From contig USHK01000037.1 in assembly GCA_900554375.1 (NCBI GenBank), positions 1 to 9,293 on the forward strand: a DNA stretch of 9,293 nucleotides, written 5' to 3'. Shown here piece after piece: positions 1-6,682 of the stretch. A program made the position numbers and the translations under genes. Numbering within the stretch: position 1 is the first letter of the stretch; every line of letters begins with the position of its first letter. The notes under the pieces were generated by a model. It was not told the origin of the DNA, did not search any database, and saw only the letters and a list, made by a program, of their open reading frames with translations. Source of the stretch: an uncultured Sutterella sp. GTDB lineage: Bacteria > Pseudomonadota > Gammaproteobacteria > Burkholderiales > Burkholderiaceae_F.

Positions 1-37
1 GGAGTCGTCGGCAGCGTCAGATGTGTATAAGAGACAG
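1..37 (+). other. Nextera read-1 adapter remnant (not biological)
   Basis: Bases 5-18 read TCGTCGGCAGCGTC and 19-37 read AGATGTGTATAAGAGACAG, the Tn5 mosaic end. Together these are the standard Nextera read-1 tagmentation adapter. The first four bases (GGAG) fit the tail of an i5 index such as S505. Biological sequence therefore starts at 38. The mosaic end here is a library artefact and not evidence for a resident transposon. Confidence 0.98.
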
Positions 38-84
38 GACCGGACACTCCCTAATTAAATACTGAAGCGCTCCCTTCGTCAGTC

Positions 85-100
85 TTCAAGTTAATTTGAA
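85..100. promoter_or_regulatory. 16-bp near-perfect palindrome upstream of the operon, candidate operator
   Basis: TTCAAGTTAATTTGAA is symmetric at 14 of its 16 bases; only the G90/T95 pair breaks it. It sits about 70 bases before the ATG of the first operon gene, in the only non-coding stretch where the operon promoter could lie. A CATAAT sequence at 112-117 could serve as a -10 box, which would put the palindrome over the -35 region. Operator function is inferred from symmetry and position. It does not match the FNR consensus TTGAT-N4-ATCAA, although the E. coli ydh operon is FNR-activated. Confidence 0.3.
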
Positions 101-157
101 ACGACCCCCTGCATAATTGTTTCACCCCAATTATGCGGCTTCTATCTTTGCGACCAC

Positions 158-162
158 AGGAG
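158..162 (+). promoter_or_regulatory. Ribosome binding site that sets the start of the first gene
   Basis: AGGAG lies five bases before the ATG at 168. The in-frame TTG at 117 has no comparable purine-rich motif before it, so translation most likely begins at 168, giving a 236-residue protein. Confidence 0.8.
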
Positions 163-167
163 TCAAA

Positions 168-878
168 ATGCTAGATCTCAAAGGACTGTTGTCCAAGGCA
201 AGATTGCCGATGGATATCACCCGACGCGGCTTCTTAGAAGTATCAACCGTCGCTGCCGCCATGGCAGCGATGAACGCAGCCCGCGCACAAACCGGTGCAC
301 AGCCGTACATTATTCTCTCCGCACCTAAAGGGATCCTGATTGCGGACCCGAGTTTATGTGTCAGCTGCCAGCGCTGCGAATTAGCCTGCACCGAATTCAA
401 TGACGGTAAGGCAGATCCGCGCCTTGCTCGAATCAAAATTAATCGCGGGATGTTCTACGGAACGGAAGGTACCTCTCTCACTTCTCCGCACAACGGCGCA
501 TATGGCTCCGACCCGGTATGCATCCAAGACACCTGCCGCCAGTGTGACCATCCTGTTCCCTGCGCCAATGCCTGTCCGAAAGGCGCCATCCGCGTTAATC
601 CTAAGACCGGTGCCCGCTATGTCGATGAAGAAACCTGCATCGGCTGCGGTCTTTGTCAGAAGGCCTGTCCGTGGAACATGATGAGCTTCGACGTTGAAAA
701 GAACGTCGCCAGCAAATGCTTCCTCTGCAACGGCGATCCGAAATGCGTAAAAGCCTGCCCGACTGAAGCCATCCGCTACGTTCCGTGGGTAGATCGTTCG
801 AAAGAGCCGACCCGCGGGGTTCCTCACGGCTATATGCCTCAGAACAACAACGACCAGTGCGGTATTTGTCACGGCTGA
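168..878 (+). CDS. ydhY: Tat-exported four-cluster [4Fe-4S] ferredoxin, YdhY-like, with C-terminal CXXCH
   Basis: Electron-transfer subunit expected to relay electrons between the AOR enzyme encoded next and the rest of the complex. The 236-residue protein has a long N-region, a twin-arginine motif (TRRGFLEV, R19-R20), then an Ala-rich stretch ending AARA-Q, fitting a Tat signal peptide. Four cysteine sets follow: Cx2Cx2Cx3C from C64, Cx2Cx5Cx3CP, Cx2Cx2Cx3CP and Cx2Cx5Cx3CP, enough for four [4Fe-4S] clusters. The order and inter-cluster sequence (CxEFNDG, RIKINR, DTCRQC, ACPW) resemble E. coli YdhY as I recall it. The last six residues are CGICHG, a CXXCH heme c signature (C231-H235) that I do not recall in E. 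coli YdhY. A cytoplasmic, uncleaved form is possible, because the residue after the RR-x-FL core is Glu rather than Lys. The AOR gene begins 21 bases downstream. Family assignment is firm; heme binding is speculation. Confidence 0.9.
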   Translation: MLDLKGLLSKARLPMDITRRGFLEVSTVAAAMAAMNAARAQTGAQPYIILSAPKGILIADPSLCVSCQRCELACTEFNDGKADPRLARIKINRGMFYGTEGTSLTSPHNGAYGSDPVCIQDTCRQCDHPVPCANACPKGAIRVNPKTGARYVDEETCIGCGLCQKACPWNMMSFDVEKNVASKCFLCNGDPKCVKACPTEAIRYVPWVDRSKEPTRGVPHGYMPQNNNDQCGICHG

Positions 879-899
879 TTTTCTCTATAGGTTATCCAA

Positions 900-2993
900 A
901 TGTCAGAAGCAAAGAAATACGGTTGGACCGGCCAAGGTCTGCGAATCAACCTCACTACCGGTGAAATCACAAAGGTTCCGACACAGAAAGATTGGATCGG
1001 CGGAACAGCTTTGGGCTACAAAATCTTTTGGGATGAAGTCCCTCCTAAAACACAGGCTTTCGATGAAGCCAATAAAATCGTTATCGCTCCGGGTCCTCTA
1101 ACCGGCACAGGCGCCGTCTGTTCCGGCAGAACTTCCGTTACCACGATGTATCCGACCACCTATCCGATCCATGAAATCGGCAGCGCTCACTTAGGCGGAG
1201 ACCTCGGTGCCAAAATGAAATATGCCGGCTACGACTTCATCATCATTGAAGGCAAAGCCAAAGAACCCGTATACGTTTATGTCAACAACGACGATGTTCA
1301 GATCAGAAAAGCCAATCATATTTGGGGTGAAGGAACACGCCGTGCAACAGCCTTAATCAATCAGGAAACTTCCCCTTCTGCTTCCGTTACGGTTATCGGA
1401 CCTGCCGGAGAAAATCTTCTTCCGATGTCCATCATCATCAATGCTAAGAGCCATACCGGCGGCGGCATCGGCGGTGTTTGGGGCTCTAAGAACCTTAAAG
1501 GTTTGGCAATCGACGGCAACCAGCCGATTCATATTGCCGCAGATAAAGAAGAGTGGGAAAAACTCGTCAACCGCAACAAGGAACTTCTGGGCGCTTTAAC
1601 TCAAACTGTGGTTTCTCGTTACCCGCACCCGCTTTTTGAATACCACTCTCTGAATTCCCGCTGGTCCGGGATGCCCGGAAAACAGTGGGGCGCTGCCAAT
1701 CCCCCGATCAACGTTCCGCTTGATACAAGGCGTCTTTCAAAGATGGCCTTCCGCACCAACGCCGGCGAATTCTTCTTAGGCGACCGAGAATGGGCTCGTC
1801 ACGTCCGCAACAACGGATGTTTCGCCTGCCCGATCCGCTGCTATCCGGTTATTAAAGATACAGCGACGGCGGCCAAGTACAACGTTAATCCGATTACGGA
1901 ACAGACCTGCGGCGGCCTGCTCTTCCCGATCTTCTTCTATCCGAACCTGAAGAATCATCCGGAGAGAAATATCGAAATCGCTATTGTCGGCAGCCAGCTG
2001 ATGGACGACTTGGGCCTTTGGTGCAACTACGGTCAGCTTCAGCGTGACATGATCGTCATGTATCAGGACGGGCATTGGAAGAAAGTCCTCTCTAAGGAAG
2101 AATACGACTCTCTGCCTTGGAAAAAGATTGATGACGTTGATGCTTCCGCTATGCAGGATTTTCTGCCCAAGATCGCTTACCGTAAAGGTGAATTCGGCAA
2201 GTGGATGGGAGAAACGACCCCTGTGATGCTTGAACACTTCGGTATCCCGCTTAAGACATGGAGCGATGATATCCGCACGCTTTATTGGTCCAACGGTCAC
2301 CCGAAACATCACACCAACGAAGACGACGGACAATTAGGCTGTGTGCTTAACTGCATGTGGAACCGCGACCCGATGGCACATGCCCATGTGAACTTCACGC
2401 GCAGCGGTCTGCCGATCAAAGAAATGAAGCATATCGCTAAGGTCACGTGGGGCGACGAAAGCGCCGTTGACCAAATCGGCGACTACACTCCGACGAATCC
2501 CTATAAGATGAAACGACTCCAGTGGGTTATCGCCAGAACCGAACTGCACAATATGCTCGGCCTCTGCTCTTGGATGGCTCCGTGGGAATACTGTCCTGAC
2601 GAAAAGAATCAATATGTCGGCGACCCCAACATGGAAGCCAAGATTTTCTCTGCCGTTACCGGTGTCAAAAAAACAGGAGATGAACTGGATAAAGACGGCA
2701 TTAGGGCTTGGCTGCTGCAGCGTGCATACACTATGCGTCAGCTGGGTTCTTCAAACATGAGAAAGGATCATGACCTAGTCCCCGGCTGGATTTACTTTGA
2801 TCCGAAAGATAAGAAGCCCTTCACAAAAGGAACTGTCCGCATGGACCCTGAAGACATCAACAAGAGCTTCGACATCTTCTTTGAGCAGGTTGGCTGCAAC
2901 AAAGAAACCGGTGTCCCGACAACGGAAACTTTGAAGGCCTACCGTCTGGACTTTGTCATCCCTGTTCTGCAGAAAGAAGGTCTTATTAAATAA
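900..2993 (+). CDS. ydhV: Aldehyde:ferredoxin oxidoreductase family tungsto/molybdo-enzyme, YdhV-like
   Basis: Catalytic subunit of the operon. AOR-family enzymes carry a bis-pyranopterin W or Mo cofactor and one [4Fe-4S] cluster, and classically oxidise aldehydes to carboxylates. E. coli YdhV has been reported to bind bis-MPT molybdenum. Residues about 10-205 fit the AFOR N domain (GLRINLTTGE, GGTALGYKIFWDE, GPLTGTGAVCSGR, GGGIGGVWGSKNLK) and the rest the C domain. Cluster ligands are visible: C307-x2-C310-x3-C314, then C556 in NMLGLC. The first pterin motif is DDLGLW (369-374). In the second, the usual DxxGLC is NMLGLC, so its leading Asp is Asn. Length (697) matches YdhV (about 700). No signal peptide is seen, so the protein is cytoplasmic or exported bound to the Tat-signal ferredoxin upstream. 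A weak AGG precedes the ATG by eight bases. The substrate cannot be predicted. Confidence 0.93.
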   Translation: MSEAKKYGWTGQGLRINLTTGEITKVPTQKDWIGGTALGYKIFWDEVPPKTQAFDEANKIVIAPGPLTGTGAVCSGRTSVTTMYPTTYPIHEIGSAHLGGDLGAKMKYAGYDFIIIEGKAKEPVYVYVNNDDVQIRKANHIWGEGTRRATALINQETSPSASVTVIGPAGENLLPMSIIINAKSHTGGGIGGVWGSKNLKGLAIDGNQPIHIAADKEEWEKLVNRNKELLGALTQTVVSRYPHPLFEYHSLNSRWSGMPGKQWGAANPPINVPLDTRRLSKMAFRTNAGEFFLGDREWARHVRNNGCFACPIRCYPVIKDTATAAKYNVNPITEQTCGGLLFPIFFYPNLKNHPERNIEIAIVGSQLMDDLGLWCNYGQLQRDMIVMYQDGHWKKVLSKEEYDSLPWKKIDDVDASAMQDFLPKIAYRKGEFGKWMGETTPVMLEHFGIPLKTWSDDIRTLYWSNGHPKHHTNEDDGQLGCVLNCMWNRDPMAHAHVNFTRSGLPIKEMKHIAKVTWGDESAVDQIGDYTPTNPYKMKRLQWVIARTELHNMLGLCSWMAPWEYCPDEKNQYVGDPNMEAKIFSAVTGVKKTGDELDKDGIRAWLLQRAYTMRQLGSSNMRKDHDLVPGWIYFDPKDKKPFTKGTVRMDPEDINKSFDIFFEQVGCNKETGVPTTETLKAYRLDFVIPVLQKEGLIK

Positions 2994-3008
2994 CACGGGT
3001 CTTCCATC

Positions 3009-3845
3009 ATGAGTCAACAGGAAAATATCTACGAACTGCCGCTCTTTAAAGCGCACGTGCTGCTCTTAGCCGATATCGTTGCTGACTTCAGCGGACGGAC
3101 GGAATTGGCCGAAAAAGGAAAGGTAAAGGAACTTTTTCTTCGTCAGGTCAAATCCGTCTCCGTTCCGACGGCAGCCGAACTGCAGGCCGCCGCTGAAACC
3201 TCAACTGACCAGGTTTTAGAGCGAGCGCTAAAGCGCAAAGAGGAGAAGGAATTTGAGGTCCAGCTCACCCCTCAAGGCAAGGTTGACCTCTATGAGGCTG
3301 AACATCCGAATCTGCGTCCGAGCCGTAAGGCTTTAAGCCGCAGAGAAATGCTTCGTTCTCTCGTCCGCGGAGATATTCACCCTAGCGACCTGCAAACGGA
3401 AGAGGAACTGGAGAACGCACTGCCGGAGGATTATTTTGAAACCGTCTGCAAGGCGACGGAAGAAGGCAACTTGGGTGTCTTCTCCATCAGCGCCCCGGAC
3501 GGAGCGGAATACCTCTATTTCAAACCGCTTATGTCGCACTCGTACGCCAGAATTCTGGCCGTAAAAGATAATGCCGAAGCCCTGGTGTGCGACCAGATTC
3601 GAGAGAACTCGAGAATCTACCCGCGGCCGGTTCCCTCTCAGATGTTCCTGGAGTCTCCTTTTGACTTTGATGTTCCGACACTGGAATGTTTGCTTCAGTC
3701 CATCGGACGGAAAGAAGAAAACAAGGACATCAAGTTCACGCAGACTTCATCGGGGACAATTTTCCTGTACTCAGACAAATATTTGGACGACGACTTAGCG
3801 GAATTCCTCGCTGAAGAGCAGGAAATGCGTCCGCTTAACCCGTAA
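3009..3845 (+). CDS. Uncharacterised acidic protein in the YdhW position of a ydh-type operon
   Basis: I do not recognise a domain. The 278-residue product is hydrophilic, with no signal peptide, membrane segment or cysteine cluster, so it is probably cytoplasmic. It is rich in Glu, Lys and Arg, with likely helical charged stretches (ALKRKEEKEFEVQ; SRREMLRSLVRGD) and acidic patches (ETVCKATEEG; DDDLAEFLAEEQE). It starts 16 bases after the AOR stop and ends 26 bases before the cytochrome start, so it is co-transcribed. In E. coli an uncharacterised gene, ydhW, follows ydhV; this one holds the same slot, but I cannot verify homology. A dedicated chaperone or proofreading factor for the AOR cofactor or for Tat export would fit a soluble partner encoded among complex subunits, as NarJ or TorD do elsewhere. 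That is inference from position only. The start has only a weak upstream GGG. Confidence 0.75.
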   Translation: MSQQENIYELPLFKAHVLLLADIVADFSGRTELAEKGKVKELFLRQVKSVSVPTAAELQAAAETSTDQVLERALKRKEEKEFEVQLTPQGKVDLYEAEHPNLRPSRKALSRREMLRSLVRGDIHPSDLQTEEELENALPEDYFETVCKATEEGNLGVFSISAPDGAEYLYFKPLMSHSYARILAVKDNAEALVCDQIRENSRIYPRPVPSQMFLESPFDFDVPTLECLLQSIGRKEENKDIKFTQTSSGTIFLYSDKYLDDDLAEFLAEEQEMRPLNP

Positions 3846-3870
3846 CCCACAAAGCAATCAAAGGCACAAA

Positions 3871-4947
3871 ATGTCAACTCTCAAAACAACCATTCTTCTG
3901 TCCGCACTGGCGTGCTTGTCGATGTCCTCTGCCGCCTTTGCTCAAGACAACGTTCCTGTTAAAGCTCCGGAAAGCCTTAAGAACGTTCCCTTTAAGATCG
4001 AAGGCGTTGACGGTTTCCTTCAGTCGCTTGGAATCGACCCCAAGACCGAGATCAAACTCTCTAAAAAAGAACTTCGGTCTCTTGCCGAATCCAATTACAA
4101 CGACAAAACCGCCCAGCACTTTATGAGCGTTCATGCCCGTCACGGCGTTGGATGCCTCTCCTGCCACGATCAATCCGAAGTCAAAGGTACGGCTTGGATG
4201 GCTTACGTCAGCAATCCCCCGATGAAGCAGGACTGCAAGACCTGCCACACGGTCCAGGCTGATGTCTTCAAACACACGGATACGCACAGCAACTTAGACT
4301 GCATTGCCTGCCATATGCCGAATATGCCGAAACCGGCTGAATACACCGAGGATCAGGCCAAGGTCGCAGGCACAGCTTTGTACCGCGCCCACATGTACAA
4401 GATCAATCCCTCTCCCGACAAGACTTCCTACGTTAAAAAGGAAGTCAAAGTCGACGGCAAGACCGTATCTCAGTGCGAACTGGCTAAAGATGAAAAAGGG
4501 CGCGACTTCGTTGATCTAATGTGGAGCTGTGCACGCAATGCTCCTGCCGATTGGACGGTATTTGAAGGCAAAGGCTGCCACAGCCAATACACTTCTAAAC
4601 TTGAAGAGGGTCTTGTCTACAAAGACCAGAAGCAGGTTTACGGCGAACTCGTGAAATGGCAGAACCCGATTAAAGACGGCTACAAGGAAATTCGCGGTGC
4701 AACCGAACGCATTAACAAGCTTCTTGAAGTCACACGGCTTGATCGCGATCAAAGGACTCAGGTCCTCTCCTATGTGGATTTGGCCACACAGATTGCCGAC
4801 ATGATTGAAAAAGACGGTTCCTGGGGTGCGCACGCTCATAACTATCTGACCCAGCGCATTGCTGCCGCTCAGAATTATGTCCGTAAAGCTCAAGAAATCT
4901 TGGATGCAGGAAAGTTTTCCAAGACAGCCGTAGATCCGCTTAAGTAA
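3871..4947 (+). CDS. Periplasmic multiheme cytochrome c with three CXXCH sites and one CX15CH site
   Basis: Probable electron-transfer or catalytic cytochrome between the ferredoxins and the membrane subunit. A Sec signal peptide (hydrophobic core LLSALACLSM, cleavage near AFA-Q at residue 25) directs it to the periplasm. Heme motifs are CLSCH (95-99), CKTCH (122-126) and CIACH followed by MP (144-148). The His-rich lead-ins (SVHARHG before heme 1; KHTDTHS before heme 3) resemble NrfA/NapC/MccA-type multiheme proteins. C220 and C236-H237 are separated by exactly 15 residues, giving CX15CH, the unconventional heme attachment motif described for Wolinella MccA. C202 is a further unpaired cysteine. 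A C-terminal helical region with GAHAHNYL (H321, H323) could supply a distal heme ligand. At 358 residues it is far shorter than octaheme MccA and is not a standard NrfA, since no CXXCK is present. AAGG lies six bases before the ATG. Confidence 0.88.
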   Translation: MSTLKTTILLSALACLSMSSAAFAQDNVPVKAPESLKNVPFKIEGVDGFLQSLGIDPKTEIKLSKKELRSLAESNYNDKTAQHFMSVHARHGVGCLSCHDQSEVKGTAWMAYVSNPPMKQDCKTCHTVQADVFKHTDTHSNLDCIACHMPNMPKPAEYTEDQAKVAGTALYRAHMYKINPSPDKTSYVKKEVKVDGKTVSQCELAKDEKGRDFVDLMWSCARNAPADWTVFEGKGCHSQYTSKLEEGLVYKDQKQVYGELVKWQNPIKDGYKEIRGATERINKLLEVTRLDRDQRTQVLSYVDLATQIADMIEKDGSWGAHAHNYLTQRIAAAQNYVRKAQEILDAGKFSKTAVDPLK

Positions 4948-4952
4948 CCGTT

Positions 4953-4978
4953 CCGAGAGGCCCGGGATCGGGCCTCGG
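4953..4978 (+). promoter_or_regulatory. GC-rich intercistronic hairpin overlapping the next ribosome binding site
   Basis: An eight-base-pair stem (4957-4964 with 4969-4976, GAGGCCCG/CGGGCCTC) closes a GGAT tetraloop, and two further C-G pairs (4953-4954 with 4977-4978) can extend it past a two-base bulge. It fills the gap between the cytochrome stop (4947) and the ferredoxin ATG (4988), and the extension would occupy the first two bases of the GGAGAG ribosome binding site (4977-4982). No T-run follows, so it is not an intrinsic terminator. It more likely acts as an mRNA stability or processing element or tunes ferredoxin translation. Confidence 0.6.
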
Positions 4979-4987
4979 AGAGAAATC

Positions 4988-5656
4988 ATGACAATAGACC
5001 GTAGAAAATTCCTTGCCGGCACAGCCCTCGGAGCCGTCACCGCAGTTTTGCTGGATAAGCAGGAAGCAAAGGCCGGCAATGTCAGCGGATATAAGCCTCG
5101 GTTTGCGATGATCTTCGATCAGAACAAATGTGTCGGCTGCGGAGCATGCAAGGAAGCGTGCTCTGAGACCAATCACGTTCCTGCCGGTCAGCTTCGCATG
5201 ACGCTCGAGCGCCAGTCTCCGCTGGACGGAACACCGGGCAACCGCAAGTATGTCCGCGTATCCTGTCAGCAGTGTTCCGAGCCGCCGTGCGTCCGAGTCT
5301 GCCCGACAGGCGCTGCGCACATTGATCCTGCCACCAACATCGTGACCATGGACAATTCCCGCTGCGTCGGCTGCAAGTATTGCATTGCCGGATGTCCTTA
5401 TAACGTTCGATTCATTAACGAAGAGACTAAGGCCGCAGAAAACTGCGACTTCTGTCTGCACACCAAGCTTGCCATCGGCGAACAGCCTGCTTGTGTCCAA
5501 GCATGCCGCTACGATGCACTGGTGTTCGGCGATGCGAACGATCCTAATTCTTACATCAGTAAGATGCTGGCCGTTAAGGATACCGTTCGGGTACGCGCAG
5601 TCCTCGGAACCCATCCGAACCTGCATTACATCCCGAAACTGAAAGAAGAGGTTTGA
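4988..5656 (+). CDS. Tat-exported four-cluster [4Fe-4S] ferredoxin, NrfC/MccC/YdhX type
   Basis: Periplasmic electron-transfer subunit expected to dock on the NrfD-type membrane protein encoded next and pass electrons to or from the cytochrome or AOR branch. The 222-residue product opens with a Tat signal (DRRKFLAG, R5-R6, then a hydrophobic Ala/Val/Leu run). Four cysteine sets are visible: CVGCGACKEAC, CQQCSEPPCVRVCP, CVGCKYCIAGCP and CDFC with a long loop before CVQAC. This layout is characteristic of the NrfC/PsrB/DmsB class. The length matches my recollection of E. coli YdhX (222 residues), and YdhX is also Tat-dependent, so either NrfC-like or YdhX-like is a fair label. A strong GGAGAG precedes the ATG by five bases, and its stop is one base before the ATG of the next gene, indicating tight translational coupling. 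Confidence 0.92.
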   Translation: MTIDRRKFLAGTALGAVTAVLLDKQEAKAGNVSGYKPRFAMIFDQNKCVGCGACKEACSETNHVPAGQLRMTLERQSPLDGTPGNRKYVRVSCQQCSEPPCVRVCPTGAAHIDPATNIVTMDNSRCVGCKYCIAGCPYNVRFINEETKAAENCDFCLHTKLAIGEQPACVQACRYDALVFGDANDPNSYISKMLAVKDTVRVRAVLGTHPNLHYIPKLKEEV

Positions 5657-5657
5657 T

Positions 5658-6584
5658 ATGCAGACCACAGATATCGTTATTGACTTTACGACCGGCTTAT
5701 CCGGAAGTGTGGCGTGGCCCTGGCCTATTGCCGTCTACCTTTTCTTAGCCGGTATTTCGGGCGGCGCGGTGGCGCTTGCCATCATCATCAACCTTTATAA
5801 AGGAACTCACGCCGACAATCCTCAGATGAAAGCCGCCACCATCGTCGGCCTCGTCACCATCCTTTTGGGTATGGTATGCCTGGTGCTTGACTTGACGGAC
5901 CCTTTCAACTTCTGGCGCATTCTGATCTTCTACAACCCGACCTCAGTGATGAGTATCGGCGTTGGGGCTTTGCTCTTTTACATCCCGCTTCTCTTTGTTT
6001 TGACGCTATTAGTCTTCAGAGATTTGCCAATGTTGAAGTTCTTAAAGCCGCTCACCGACTTCCTCGCACACTTCCGGGTGCTTTTGGACTGGATTGTTAT
6101 GATCCTAGCCGTCGTGATCTGCGCTTACACAGGCTTCCTGATCTCCGCGCTGATTCGTTTTCCGCTTATCAACACGGCGGTCCTTCCTGCCTTGTTCGTA
6201 GCTTCGGGTTTTTCGGCCGGCTGCGCTGCCATTCGTCTCTTTGCGATTTGCTTCGGTGCACGGCGTGAAGACCCCTCTATGCACATCCTGCATGTGGCTG
6301 AATACCCGATCATTCTGGTCGAAGCAATGTGCATCTTTATGATCGCGGTTTCACTGATCACGGGTACAGAAGTTGCGAAAATTGCCTTCAGTGCATTTAC
6401 TACAGGGGTTTGGGCTTGGGTCTTTTGGCTCGGCGCAATCTTCATCGGCATGATTGTCCCGATTACCTTAAGCTTTTTCCGTTCGGCAGCCTGCTTCTAT
6501 CTCAGCTGCATTTCGGCAATCGCCGGCATGATGTGCCTGCGCCTATTCATCCTCTATGCCGGACAATTAAACGGATTAAATTAA
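5658..6584 (+). CDS. nrfD: NrfD/PsrC-family integral membrane subunit (quinone-interacting)
   Basis: Membrane anchor of the complex. NrfD/PsrC proteins bind quinones and exchange electrons with a NrfC-type ferredoxin on the periplasmic face; they bind no heme. The 308-residue product is very hydrophobic, with about eight transmembrane segments at roughly residues 19-45, 59-79, 94-120, 142-166, 171-199, 214-235, 240-275 and 277-302. Its opening WPWPIAVYLFLAGISGGA is typical of the family. The AGAGG ribosome binding site lies inside the end of the ferredoxin gene, whose stop is one base upstream. E. coli ydh operons instead encode a cytochrome b-type YdhU at this step, so this operon carries a different quinone module. 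It is the last gene before the terminator. The paralogue (Nrf, Psr, Mcc, Ttr) cannot be fixed from sequence alone, so the symbol denotes the family. Confidence 0.9.
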   Translation: MQTTDIVIDFTTGLSGSVAWPWPIAVYLFLAGISGGAVALAIIINLYKGTHADNPQMKAATIVGLVTILLGMVCLVLDLTDPFNFWRILIFYNPTSVMSIGVGALLFYIPLLFVLTLLVFRDLPMLKFLKPLTDFLAHFRVLLDWIVMILAVVICAYTGFLISALIRFPLINTAVLPALFVASGFSAGCAAIRLFAICFGARREDPSMHILHVAEYPIILVEAMCIFMIAVSLITGTEVAKIAFSAFTTGVWAWVFWLGAIFIGMIVPITLSFFRSAACFYLSCISAIAGMMCLRLFILYAGQLNGLN

Positions 6585-6612
6585 AAAATAACGGAACCCT
6601 TCAATTTCTCCT

Positions 6613-6647
6613 GGGCGGCTACTGATTGTTTGGTGCCGCCTCTTTTT
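6613..6647 (+). terminator. Rho-independent terminator of the AOR/NrfD operon
   Basis: The GC-rich stem GGCGGC (6614-6619) pairs with GCCGCC (6635-6640), extendable by a G-T pair (6613 with 6641), and encloses a 15-base loop. A T-run at 6643-6647 follows directly. It lies about 30 bases after the stop of the NrfD-type gene, so it closes the operon and separates it from the AAA-like gene downstream. Confidence 0.88.
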
Positions 6648-6682
6648 GTCGGAAGCCGCTGAAAATCCTCTCCCAACTTTAA

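Noticed and set aside
19..37. Tn5/IS50 mosaic end as evidence of a natural transposon
   Set aside because: It is continuous with the Nextera read-1 primer sequence and mirrored by a read-2 adapter with index at the other end.
85..100. FNR box upstream of the operon
   Set aside because: The arms are TTCAA/TTGAA with six bases between them, not TTGAT-N4-ATCAA.
117..167. TTG start giving 17 extra residues on the first ferredoxin
   Set aside because: There is no ribosome binding site before it, while AGGAG sits five bases before the ATG at 168.
3871..4947. Cytochrome as a NrfA pentaheme nitrite reductase
   Set aside because: No CXXCK catalytic heme motif, only three CXXCH sites, and shorter than NrfA.
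4957..4976. Hairpin after the cytochrome gene as an intrinsic terminator
   Set aside because: No T-run follows; the sequence goes directly into the ribosome binding site of the next operon gene.
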